This document shows positions 24,116-37,900 of a stretch of DNA of 64,000 nt, piece after piece; the stretch's first letter is position 1, and each line of letters begins with the position of its first letter. A program made the translations under genes and the position numbers. The notes beneath the pieces were generated by a model. That model did no database searches. It was not told where the DNA came from and saw nothing but the letters and a program-made list of their open reading frames with translations. This DNA comes from Hermatobates lingyangjiaoensis (Eukaryota; Arthropoda; Insecta; Hemiptera; Hermatobatidae), in NCBI GenBank assembly GCA_026182355.1, contig JAPFBL010000372.1:263499-327498 (forward strand), given 5' to 3'.

Positions 24116-24238
24116 GTTTTGAGCCAGGATGTGAAGAAAGAAAATCCTCTTCAATTTAGGTTTCGAGCTAAATTCTACCCTGAAGATGTATCTGAAGAAT
24201 TAATTCAAGACATAACTGTGAGGCTCTTCTACTTGCAG
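24116..24238 (+). CDS. Moe: ERM exon: end of FERM F1 lobe into F2
   Basis: 41 codons in phase 0, starting [20 protein letters not shown] and ending RLFYLQ. It contains the [15 protein letters not shown] block that is nearly invariant in ERM proteins. A 3' splice site (TTTTAG) precedes it and a GTGACT donor follows. It aligns to about residues 65-105 of vertebrate moesin. The upstream exon must therefore end in phase 0 after the LNKK-equivalent residues. Confidence 0.95.
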
Positions 24239-27200
24239 GTGACTTATGTTTTTATGTTTTCTACTTTTAATATGAGCTCGATTGAAGCTTTTAGCTGAAG
24301 TCGTCAGGTGTTTTCATGTGGACTGTGTGACTGGTGCGAAACAAAATTCTAATGACTATGCATGTATGCGTAGTATAACAAGACTACTCATTCATGTATA
24401 TCGCTTGTATCGGTATGAATATATCTAATTATTCATTTTTAATTAGAATTGGTAATACACAGTGGGCAGGGCTCTACTTTCTTTCCTCCCTACGCTGAGC
24501 CATGTGTTGTTTTAAATTCACTAACATTAATGATAACAAATCAACACTTTATTGATTAGGGTCAACAATTACGGTTAAGTTTTCAATAAACTGGGACGAT
24601 TCGTAGCTTAAACATGAATAATCTGATAGTACAGTGGAACCTCTACATACGAGCTACTCTTCTTACGAGAAACTCGAGATACGAGAGGTCTTTCGAGCAA
24701 AAATCTTGCTCTACATACGAGAGAAAATCCAAGTTACGAGATTTTTGAAAGGGAGGCAGAGACAAACCTCCTTGGATAAGTTTTTCTTCAAAAGACCTAT
24801 AGAAAGTGAAAGTGTTGCGATTCCAGCTAAAAGGGCAAAAGAAAGCGAAGAAAAGTAAAAACTGATACGGTAATGTTAAAAAGCAAAAAAAAGCAGAAAA
24901 AAGTGCATAAATAAATTGGTGCCGTAAAAAAATTTAGTTTTTCATAAAGTTAACTTTAATTTTAAGTGGAAGTGCTCATAATAAATGCTCATAATAAACT
25001 CGCATTTTATTTCGTTAATATCATCTTATTTATCTTATTACTGTATTTTTATGTTCAGTCACTATTTGAATGTATTTTTAGTAATCAGGAAGTTGTGTTC
25101 ATAGTTATTTAGGGTTAACTTGAATAATTTTGGAGGCCGGGAACAAATTAATTGGTTTTCAGTTATTTCTTATGGGAAAAATTCGCTCTAGATACGAGAA
25201 ATTCTAGATACGAGCACGATCCGGGAACGAATTAATCTCGTATGTAGAGGTTCCACTGTATTTTAACTAGTGATGGGACGAGTACTCTAAATTTGAAATA
25301 TCGCAACTTTTCTACGTATAGAAAGAAACTGGAATCCGGGAATTTTAATCGAATCTCTGACTCTGTTCATGTTTTAACAGGTGTTCTTTTTCAGGTTACA
25401 TCTAAAAAAATATACATATAAAATCTATATATAAATTCTCTTCGTGGCTCTGTATGTATGTATGTATGTTTGTACCTTATGCAGTCGGCCTACAATGGAC
25501 CTTTTTCAAAAATTCTTTTGCAAGGCACTTTCTATAGGTCTTGGGGTGGTTTTAGGCTATTAAACTCTGGGGGGCAGCCTAACCCAGGCCCCCTAGGGCC
25601 CTATAATAGATAAGGTTTGCTGTATAACCTGTTTGTTTACATTTTGACTTTAATTGGTAATGGCAACCGCAGGTAGGTTATTCTTTGTGATAATATTTCC
25701 ACATGCTTTGTTCAATTATTTTTTCGATACAATGCTTCTTCATAAACAAATAATATTTCATCAAAATATTGTTATTCAAACTTTTAAGAGACAATTTTGT
25801 TTACTGATATAATTTTAATTGGACATTTAAAACTGTGTGAAGTCTTCAAATTGAAATGATTGAATGAAATGTAATGTGATATGGTTTAGCCTCTTCAACT
25901 AACTGGTTCCTAATTGAAACGATTTGGGGGTTTAAAATTCGTATCATATTTAACAGATAAGACATATCACATTTAATGAGCTTAGACTTCTTTAAAATTT
26001 CTTGATGTATTGTTCGGCAAAAAATATTCTTTTTATTATTTGTTTAATCTAATCTATCAACTTCCAATATTATTAGACAATGTGTGAAATTTATAATCAC
26101 TGTTAGATTATATATTTTTTACGTAATCTATAATTTTAATTCTGTATTAATTTCGTTTATCTCAAAAAAGTTAAGTGTAACGGAACTATAGAAAATTTAA
26201 ATTGTTTTCGTTATATGTAATTTATTATTAGAGTTGAAATTAAATTGTTTCCCGGGTAAAGCCGGGTAGATCAGCTAGTATATAAAAAAGTATTATAGGT
26301 GTTATAAAACACTTCATATGAAGTGAACATCTCCTTTAATAAAACATCCTCCAATATCATGCGGACGATGTATGTTTCTTATATTTCTTTTATACGTTTT
26401 AATTTTTTTAAATTTACAGATTTCAGGTGCGTTTCACTAAGATTTAAAAATCTTTTTTTTTTAAGAAATTATATTTAATTACTTAATCACGAATGTCTAG
26501 TGAATGCATGTATTTACGTAAAGGTTCATCACCTTCAAGGTCAAAGAGTCAAGAGTTGTAAGGTGATGTGTTTCTCCCTCAAATATACATGCAGACCTAT
26601 GATTATCTATGATTATCATAGAAGTCATTAGCAAAATGTCATCTAGTTCATACTATTCATATATATCATTGCTAAAAAGATTTCACATAAACACGTGAAA
26701 TAACAATCAATGATCAAACCACAATATGAAATAGGGAAAACAATACTAAGATCTTTCAATCATAACAAGCGGTCTTAATCAGAGTCAAAAACCCAACTGA
26801 AACACTAGATGCAGAAAACACTCTTCCCTCACACTATTCTCAACCCCTTACCAGATGTTTTCTGCATCTAGTGTTTCAGTTGGGTTTTTGACTCTGACGA
26901 AGACCGCTTGTTACGGTTGAATGATCTTAGTCTTGTTTTCCCATTTCATTTTGTGGTTTGATCATTGAATATCATTCTATAGATAAACACTTTTTCGATG
27001 AAATTATTATCCGAAACGGTCAAGATAAAGTTATTGTACAGGGTCAGCCAAAATGATCTGACACATTTGTAGGTTAAATAAAAGGCAAATAAAGTCAATA
27101 AACAATAAAGTGTTTTTATTTTCGAAAAGTACATATAATGTCATTTTGTTTGTTTCTGTATAATGCCATTGTTTTTTTTTTAAACATAGTGCATGTAAAT

Positions 27201-30200
27201 ATTGAACGTAATTATACATAAAAACATAATAAATTAAACATAATATGTATTTAATCTACAAATATGTCAGATCATTTTGCCTGACCCTATAGATGAAGAA
27301 ACATAGAAATATTAAAAACTCACACTTACAGTCTCTAATTTTTGGGTTGAACTGTCTTAAGGAGAGATAAGAGAGGGAAACCAAGCTTACTGGTACAGAG
27401 ATAATTGGAGACCAACCATCACCAATGTTGAAGAGTTGGTCTCCAACAGTCTCTGTAACAACCAGTGCGCTTGGTTTCCCTCTCTTATCTCTCCTAAGGA
27501 CGGTTCAAACCGAAAATTAGACTGTAAGTGTGTGTTTATAATTCTCAATGTTTTTTTTTTCTAAATTGAACTTTTATTTGTCCGTTTCAAATTGTATAGA
27601 TCAGAGGTTCCCAAAGTGGGTTCCGCGGAACCCAGGGTTCCTTAATGGACTGTCTGGGGTTCCGTAAAAAATATGTAGGTAGTAAAAACATTTTTCTAAA
27701 AAATTTTGTTTGTGGGTATGGATTTATTCTATATTTCATGTGAATCATGGAACCTAATAATGTTTTTATACATATATACCCATAAGTAGAAGTGGTCAAA
27801 AGTGGATTTTCCCTTTAAACTGCCATAGAAACCAAATACCGAAATAGATTTAATGCTGGGGTTAACTTGAGAATCAAACTCTCAACTATAAAGCCAAAAA
27901 TGATTACAGACAAACTCTGTATTAAAATTGCTAGTAATTCTGTTTCATGTGTTATGCACTTGTCGAAAATATGAAAATTGAAATCTTATAGTTTTGAATT
28001 TTCATTCAAAAAATACACATTGCAGTAATATTACTTTTTTAATTGTTTTTAAACATACATACTATTTAAAAAGGCATATGAAAATATTTATAGTATGATT
28101 GTATGAAATCATTAGAATCTGTGGTTCCCGGAAAAGTTACTGGAACCAAAAAGGGTTCCGCGTCGAAAAAAGTTTGAAAAACTCTAGTATAAATTCATGA
28201 ATATTAAAGGGGCCAAGGGACCAGATGTATATTATTGCAATTTCTAGTTAATTGTGGTCAGTTCCCGATTTGCCTTCAGTTACTTGACAGTCAGTCATAA
28301 CTTTTGGATATCGCCGATTGACCACCACTGCACAGCACATCTCTGTTCAAACCAGTCACATAATTGTTTATATGATCAGGAAAAAAAATGTAAAAAAATT
28401 TTACCATCCAACTATTTAAAATATAAAAATAATTAAAATTTGAAATGTTTGATCAGTTACAAACTATAGTGACATTATTTATCTGATGAATGAAAAACCC
28501 ATTTCATTCGTCAGATAAATAACTTTTAAAGTCTTTATGTGTATTTTATTTATTTCTGTGGACATACTCAAGTTACTTCTCACAATCTTGAGGATATCCT
28601 ATAACTTGTATTATTAATGTGGCAAACTGTCATACCTCGTACAATGGTGTTGGAGTCGTTGGAGCGCTTTCGGACGTTGTCCATCTTCAATCGCAACTAA
28701 CTGACTGCGATTAATGAGCTAGTTAGTTGCGTAACTAATGAGTCAGTCAGTTGCGATTGAAGATGGACAACGTCCGAAAGCGCTTCAACGACTCCAACAT
28801 CATCGTACTAGGTAAGACGGTTTGCCATATTAATAATATAAATCATACTAACCTCAATGGTAATAATAATATGCATGTATATCCTATAACATTACCCTAC
28901 GCTTTGGCACAGATCATGTTATCCTATACAACTTTACTATGACAAAATTAACTGATTTTAAAAAACCAACTGTTATATATCATATATTACAAATCCATTA
29001 TTTTGCATATAATGAATAATTACTATTTTATAAAACCTTTATTAAAGCAAAGAGACATAAAAGAGGTAAACATTTACTGTATCTAAAGCAGGGGTGGGCA
29101 ACCTTTTTGAGAGTGTGTGCCAAAATCAGCCAAGTCTCTGACACAAACTTGTACCACGTGCCAGCCAACTTTTTTTTTTAAGAACATATTTGGTATCTCT
29201 TAAAACTTTTTAAACAAAAAAAAATAATAAATTGCCTCAGTGCAGTATAACATAGTATAAAAACACAGAAAAACAAATTTATGTAACCTTTTAAAAAAAA
29301 GAAGGTAACTATGGCAACAAGATCAACTTCTTTTTCTTGAGACCTCTTTAGCTTCGTAGAGCTTAAACCTCTTCACTACCAGGACGTACATATACTGTCA
29401 TGGCATGAAAGCTTATACTCCAAGGAAAGTTGTTTTTTTTTTTCTATTCTTAGGGTAACATGTGCTTGCATCTGTGCTAAGGGTAACCTGTGCTCGTGCG
29501 TGCTAGAGGCAAGTCATCGGCGTGCCAAGTTTGGCACGCGTGCCAGAGATTGCCCACCTCCGATGTAAGCAGTTAATATATATATATATGATGAATCTAG
29601 AACAGTAGTTGCCAATCTTTAGAGCTACATGGACCACTATACGTATGATTTTTTTATTTGATGGATATTTTATTTTAAATATGAATTTTAAAAAAAAGGT
29701 ACTGCAAATGTAAAATACACATAGTAATTATTTTTTAAAAAAAAACGAAGGAGAAAGAAAAAACTGAAGGTTATTAATATTAAAATATTACCTGTTTTTA
29801 GCGTGTTGAATGCTGCTGTTTATTACTCATCAGTATGTGAAGACTCGGTTTCAATGATGTCACTGCAAGACAAAGAGCTGCATCTATTTGAAGCCGAGTG
29901 TGGTACTGAGTTTTAATTACAGTCACAAATGAAAATGTTTTTTCACATAAATATGTAGTTGAAAATTTCATGAAATATAAAAAAAGTGATATTATTTAAT
30001 AATGGTCCCTTTTCGTCGCGGACCTCCTAATTATTTTCAAAGACCACAGATTGGTGACTGCTGATCTGGATCATTGTCCAGGGGACAAAAAATTCGGACA
30101 GAGGAAAACAGTCTCGAAATCAAAACTAGCATCAGTAAGCAGATTTAATTAAGTACATTTGAAATAAGTTGCTAATTATGAGTAATTTAGAGTAGGGATC

Positions 30201-32878
30201 TTAAACAACTAGGACCTGACCGACTGCGTGAATGAATCGAAGGCTAGAGTGGGTATTGAATCCCGGACCTGCCAGTGAAGAAGCGAGCACGTTGCCACTG
30301 GGCTACTCTGGTCCACATCATATATTTAATACTATCAATCGAAGACCAGAGTGGGTATTGAATCCCGACAGTGAAGAAGCGAGCACGTTGCCACTGGGCT
30401 ACCCTGGTCCATATCATATATTTAATACTATAAATTGAAGACCAGAGTGGGTATTGAATCCCGACAGTGAAGAAGCGAGCACGTTGCCACTGAGCTACCC
30501 TGGTCCACATCATATATCTAATAGTATGAATCGAGGGCAAGAGTGGGTATTGAATCCCGGACCTGCCAGTGAAGAAGCGAGCACGTTGCCACTGGGCTAC
30601 CCTGGTCCACATCATATATCTAATACTATGAATCGAAGGCCAGAGTGGGTATTGAACCCCGACAGTGAAGAAGCGAGCACGTTGCCACTGGGCTACCCTG
30701 GTCCACATCATATATCTAATACTATGAAACGAAGGCCAGAGTGGATATTGAATCCCGGCAGTGAAGAAGCGAGCACTTTGCCACTGGGCTACCCTGGTCC
30801 ACATCATATATTTAATACTATGAATCGAAGGCCAGAGTGGGTATTGAACCCCGACAGTGAAGAAGCGAGCACGTTGCCACTGGGCTACCCTGGTCCATAT
30901 CATATATTTAATACTATAAATCGAAGGCCAGAGTGGATATTGAATCCCGACAGTGAAGAAGCGAGCACGTTGCCACTGGGCTACCCTGGTCCACATCATA
31001 TATCTAATACTATGAAACGAAGGCCAGAGTGGATATTGAATCCCGACAGTGAAGAAGCGAGCACGTTGCCACTGGGCTACCCTGGTCCACATCATATATC
31101 TAATACTATGAAACGAAGGCCAGAGTGGATATTGAATCCCGGCAGTGAAGAAGCGAGCACTTTGCCACTGGGCTACCCTGGTCCACATCATATATTTAAT
31201 ACTATGAATCGAAGGCCAGAGTGGGTATTGAACCCCTACAGTGAAGAAGCGAGCACGTTGCCACTGGGCTACCCTGGTCCATATCATATATTTAATACTA
31301 TAAATCGAAGGCCAGAGTGGATATTGAATCCCGACAGTGAATAAGCGAGCACTTTGTCACTGGGCTACCCTGGTCCATATCATATATTTAATACTATTAA
31401 TCGAAGGCCAGAGTGTGGGTATTGAATCCCGACAGTGAATAAGCGAGCACTTTGTCACTGGGCTACCCTGGTCCACATCATATATTTAATACTATGAATC
31501 GAAGGCCAGAGTGGGTATTGAACCCCGACAGTGAAGAAGCGAGCACGTTGCCACTGGGCTACCCTGGTCCATATCATATATTTAATACTATAAATCGAAG
31601 GCCAGAGTGGATATTGAATCCCGACAGTGAAGAAGCGAGCACTTTACCACTGGGCTACCCTGGTCCACATCATATATTTAATACTATTAATCGAAGGCCA
31701 GAGTGTGGGTATTGAATCCCGACAGTGAATAAGCGAGCACTTTGTCACTGGGCTACCCTGGTCCCCTTGAACAACTCTGAACTGTACATGCCGAACAAAA
31801 CAGAATTCTTAAAACTTACTATTAAAAAAAAAATGATTGTCCATTGATTATACAGTTCAGTGGACATAGGCCACTTTCCAGCTATATTTAAACATATTCA
31901 GTGAATTAGAAATGTCTGTAGGCATTAATGTGACATTCAAAAGGAAATAAGTGTTTGAATAAACCGTCAAACAGTAGTTCGTATGTAGCCATTTCCTCAT
32001 ATATTTTCCATGATTTCACTCTTTCCAACTATTCTTTCCGTTAGACTTTTATAAAAACGAAGTGATAATACTAAACAAGCAAAAACTAGCCTACTAAATA
32101 CCAATTAAATCTGGGATAAGAGCATTTGTGTTATGTTAATCAAACGAACTGTGTTGGAATGTTCCAACTTTGTCCAGGCTTTTACATAAATCAATTATAT
32201 CATTGTATTATATCATCTTTGTAATATTTATCGGTATACTTTGATGATATAAAGTAGTTTATTTCAGTTTAAATTAATGTAAAAATAGTAAATTCTAATA
32301 TATATATATATATGTGTGTTCTTTAATCGGGGTTCGGTCAATTTTCCAGGATAAAAAATCAAACTCTCGTTGCCAACGTTTCGGTTTTATTTAAAACCTT
32401 TTTCATAGGCCTACAAACAAAGGATAATAAGAAATCACATATCAACATCAAACATATACACAATATGAAAATGGATTGTTACAACTCATGAATATTACAA
32501 GCAGAAATATTTCAGAGATACATAAAACAATATTACTTACAGAAGTAAGAATTTTTTAACTAAGAAAATGAAATTTACATTATTTCATTTTCTTAGTTAA
32601 AAAATTCTTACTTCTGTAAGTAATATTGTTTTATGTATCTCTGAAATATTTCTGCTTGTAATATTCATGAGTTGTAACAATCCATTTTCATATTGTGTAT
32701 ATGTTTGATGTTGATATGTGATTTCTTATTATCCTTTGTTTGTAGGCCTATGAAAAAGATTTTAAATAAAACCGAAACGTTGGCAACGAGAGTTTGATTT
32801 TTTATCCTGGAAAATTGACCGAACCCCGATTAAAGAACACACCTATTCTATCAAACGGTCGATATATTATTGAATCTG

Positions 32879-32939
<61 letters not shown>

Positions 32940-34861
32940 ATATATATATATCATTAGTTGTGCAATACGTAATTGTGTGGTATTTATTCATTCTGAGGTA
33001 AAATGGATAAACAAACTAATGTCTCCACACAAATGAAGTTTTATTCAACAACAACAACGCGTTTCGAACACTTTGTGTTCATCATCAGGAAGACACTACA
33101 ATACAAATTATATCTAATCAGTTACAATTTGTTATAATTTGTATTACAAGTTGGGAAAATATAAATGATTCAGAGAGAATTGAAAAAAAAATAAAATAAT
33201 AAATAAGATGCAACAAAATATATCTGCTATATATATATATATATATATATATATAGCTATATATACTTTTTCGTTGGAAATACGATCCAAAACGGACAAA
33301 TATAGTTCAATATAGACAAAGAAACATAGAGAAATCAAAAGAACACACTTACAGTCTCTAATTTTCGGTTTGAACCGTCTTCAGGAGAGATAAGAGAGGG
33401 AAACCATATTTTCTACCTTATGTCAGAAAATGTCTACCTTATTTTCTGTGACCGGGCGCGCATGCGGCAACACTGTTCGTCTCCAACCGTCTCTGAACCA
33501 GTGCGCTTGGTTTCCCTCTCTTATCTCTCCTGAAGACGGTTCAAACCGAAAATTAGAGACTGTAAGTGTGTTCTTTTGATTTCTCTATGTTTCTTTATAT
33601 ATATATAAAGATTTCACATAAACACGTGATTTAACAATCAATGATCAAACCACAATATGAAACGGGTAATCAAGACTAAGATCTTTCAACCATAACAAGC
33701 GGTCTTCGTCAGAGTCAGAAACCCAAGTTGGGCTTTTGACTCTGACGAAGACCGCTTGTTATGGTTGAAAGATCTTAGTCTTGATTACCCGTTTCATATT
33801 GTGGTTTGATCATTGATTGTTATTTCACGTGTTTATGTGGTCTTCGTCAGAGTCAAAAACCCAAGTTGGGCTTTTGACTCTGACGAAGACCGCTTGTTAT
33901 GGTTGAAAGATCTTAGTCTTGTTTTCCCATTTCTTATTGTGGTTTGATCATTGATCTACTATATATATATAAATATTGATAAAAGTATCGACCGTGGAAT
34001 ACAAACAAAACTATAGTTTATCGGGACTCGGTCAGTTCTTGAGATTCAAATTAAACTCTCATTGTCAACGTTTCGGTTTTTATTTAAAATCTTTTTCATA
34101 GGCAGAAGTATAAATTTTGAAACAGAAAAACTAAGTATTACATTATAAATTATTTTACAATGAAAAATAGTATGTGGATTTTAACAACATTCTATTATTA
34201 GACTACAGTTGTTGTTAACATCCACATTCTATTTTTCTTTGTAAAATAATTTGTATTGTAATACTTAGTTTTTCTGTTTCAAAATTTATACTTCTGCCTA
34301 TGAAAAAGGTTTTAAATAAAAACCGAAACGTTAGCAATGAGAGTTTAATTTGAACCTGAAAAACTGACCGAGTCCCCTTAAACTACAGTTTTGTATATAT
34401 ATGTATATATGCAGATGAATCACAATAAACACGTGATACAATCAATGAAAACAAACCACAAGGAAAAAGAAAATTGAAAGGCCTCAGAGCATTTTTTCTA
34501 TCTGTTTTCTTTTTTTTCCTTGTGGTTTGTTTTCATATATATATATATATGCACTTTAACACATAGAAAAGAACACAGAAAGATACTACAGAACTCACTT
34601 CGATATTTCGACATCCGTCGTCATCGGGAAGAAGTGCGAAGTACTCGCGTTGAGAAGCAAACTGCTACTGGCCTCCAGAGTAACTCGTGGAACCACCGCA
34701 ATGTATATATATGTATATATATATTGAGAGGCAAACTGGAGTGGCAGTTTGCTTCTCAACGCGAGTACTTCGCACTTCTTCCCGATGACGACGGATGTCG
34801 AAATATCGAAGTGAGTTCTGTAGTGTCTTTCTGTGTTCTTTCCTATGTGTTTAAGTATATA

Positions 34862-34901
<40 letters not shown>

Positions 34902-37900
34902 ACAAAGCAAATAACACAAATATGGTCTACAGAACTCATTTCAATATTTGGACATTCTTGGATCTTTTACAAAGAATCTACAGGAATGCAAATACACGGA
35001 AAGCAGTTGTTATTAGGAGAACAGCTTTCCACCGACTACAGAGCTGCAAGACAGAAAAATCCATCAGAGTATGATGACACCCACAAAGATGAACTGCAAA
35101 TTTATCAAATACAACAGATTCTAACAATAGTAAAAATTGACAAGTATGACTTTGCCACAACAACAAAATGAATATATCACATAATATATGTGAAAAATGT
35201 TACAAAATATATTTGTGGAAGATGTACACAAAAAAGATTTCTACTTTCATTTGCTTAAAATGTACAAATAATGGATAAATTATTTTTTGTTCTAAGTGAA
35301 GTAATTTTTTCATTGTTAATACTTACTAGTAACTTGTTTTATCACTCTAAATAATATAAAAAATAATAAAAATTAATTTTAAACATATTTCTTTACTATT
35401 AGTTATTTTTTCACAATGCAGTCATTTTGACTGCTTTGAAGCAGTATAGTTGTATACTAACTTTCAGTCTTTCTAGTGTTAAATAATATTCCATATTTTC
35501 GAGATTTTTTTTTTAGTATCCTTTTTTTGATAAGTATCTTTCTGAGAAGGCTTAATAACAACATTCTGCTAAACCTGAACCAATCTAATGGAAGTAACAA
35601 GCAGATAAGAGAGGTTTTATGTTTATCTATACAATGATATTCAATGATCCAACCACAATATGAAAATGGGAAACAAGACTAAGATCTTTCAACCGTAACA
35701 AGCGCTCTTCGTCAGAGTCGAAAACCCAACTGAAACACTAGATGCAGAAACCCTCACCCTCCCCTCTTCACCCTACCCCTTATCAGATGTTTTCGACTCT
35801 GACGAAGACCGCTGTTGTCAGAATATTGTAGTAAATTTATGTTGTTTTTCTTCATTATGTTTTCTCAATGTGAATTCTATTAGGTCGTTTGAACAGTTTT
35901 CTATAGTCATTTATATAAATAGAAAACTGAAATACATTGAACAAAGAATAGAACTAAGAAGATACTAAGATCGATATTTCGAAGACAGGTCGTCATCAAA
36001 GCTAGATAGATGTGGTGTCAGACTTGAGCAGGTTGAACTTGAGCGTCAGCCTCAACCTGCAAGTCAGACATATTTTGTTTGAGGTTATTGTGACTGCAGG
36101 GGGTCATTACAGAGAGTGGTGAACTTAGAAAGATGTCCACCAGTCGTGATACAATATATTCTTTTTGTTTAAATAGTGAAAGTAAATCAAAAACAGAGAC
36201 CAAATCTAACTATAATATTCGAAAGCTAACAAATGGTTTACAAATAATCAAATGGATTGATAATTGGTTGATTTCCAACGCCCACACTTATAAAGCTTTC
36301 AACTTTGAGAGCTTTCTAGGGGCGGTTATTGTGACTCATTTATTATTTGGCACCCACTTTAGTAATGGGTCAACCACATTACCTACCTGTTGATTCTACA
36401 TTGGGGCTCCCAATTTTTCCTAACTCAAATATATTTGGAGTAAGCATTTTTAACGAGTAACCTAATATCGTGCAGGCCGACGAGTTACGTCCTATCCGAG
36501 GGTCGGTGTGCTCAGATTTATTCACCTCTTACATGAATAAATTGAGGGCCAGGTGGGGATCGAACCTCAAACCTACCAGTTCAGTTCAGAGGCGACTACG
36601 TTGACCACTGAGCTAACCTGGCCCCATTGAATAATTATATGGTGAAACCTAAAATTCGGATAAACCCAACTTGATGATTTTAATTATAAAAAAACTCAAT
36701 ATGGACACATTGTCCACAATCACTATGTTCTGAAACGCTACGGATTTATTTATTTTTTCTTTCTAAAAGATGAGGTTGTTTCATTTATTTTTTTAACTAA
36801 AATGTTTCTTTTTATGAAGTTAGTAGCTTTATAACACAAATAATGTTTTATAGCAATGCTTATCTGATTTTCTTTATGGCTATTATTGAATGAATGCAAT
36901 AATATAGATTATTATTTATTATTTGTTTTCATACCAGAGATATAACATCAGTTTAAAATTTTCCAGGTTAAAAACGCCATCCTGACAGACGAAATCTACT
37001 GCCCTCCCGAGACTTCTGTTCTTCTGGCTTCGTATGCGGTCCAGTCAAGACATGGGGATTATATCAAGAGCATCCATAGTCCAGGCTTCTTAGCCAACGA
37101 CAGGCTTTTGCCTCAAAGGTCAGTATAACAACTCGTTGTAGGTTAAAAAGCTAATGAAATGATGTCCACATATAAAAATTTAATAGTATAAACAACACGT
37201 TTCGAACACATTGTGTTCTTCCTCAGGCATTAACTAAAAAATACAATGCCACCAGAGAGTTATCCATAGTACAAAGTAGATATAGTACAAAATAAAAATA
37301 AAATAAGGAAGAGAATACGAACCTAAGGGTGAGTGTCGGTGGTACAACTGACTGGGAATAGGATGACTGTGGGTGAGGGTATGGGGTACCATCTGTTTAA
37401 TATTAGAAGGCAGGTACATTTTATTGTTACTTTTTTTCTTTTTTGTTGTTATTTTAAAATAACAATGAAATGTACCTGCCTTTTAATATGAAACAGATGT
37501 ACCCCATACCCTCGCCAACGTCCATCCTATTCCCAGTCAGTTATACCACCGACACTCACCCTTAGGCTCGTATTCTCTTCCTTATTTTATTATTTTTTTT
37601 ATTTTGTACTATATCTACTTTGTACGATAGATAACTCTCTGGTGTCATTATATTTTTTAGTTAATGCCTGAGAAAGAACACTGTGTGTTCGAAAGGCGTT
37701 TTTATACCATTAAATTTTTATATGTTTTGTATGAAATGGAGACCATTTCATTAGCTTTTTAGCCTACAATGAGTAAAGACCACATAATAAGTGATTGCAC
37801 TATGTTAGAAGTATAACAACTGTTTAGTGTCATCGCTGTTTTAAGTGCATTGTCATGTATCTTTGAGCAAAAAAAAAAGTTGTCATCGAAGGTTTATGCC

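Larger units (their letters stand above)
24239..36966 (+). other. ERM intron, 12.7 kb
   Basis: GT...AG intron between the F1/F2 exon and the next F2 exon. It contains a Tigger-like MITE, a Helitron, four hAT/mariner-type MITEs, the tRNA-head tandem array, and the densest cluster of fold-back palindromes in the window. No additional ERM exon was recognised in it. Confidence 0.9.

Noticed and set aside
30244..31344. Long ORFs on both strands (347 and ~296 codons)
   Set aside because: They are products of a 96-bp tandem unit whose length is a multiple of three. Both strands are equally open and the unit is a tRNA-like SINE head.
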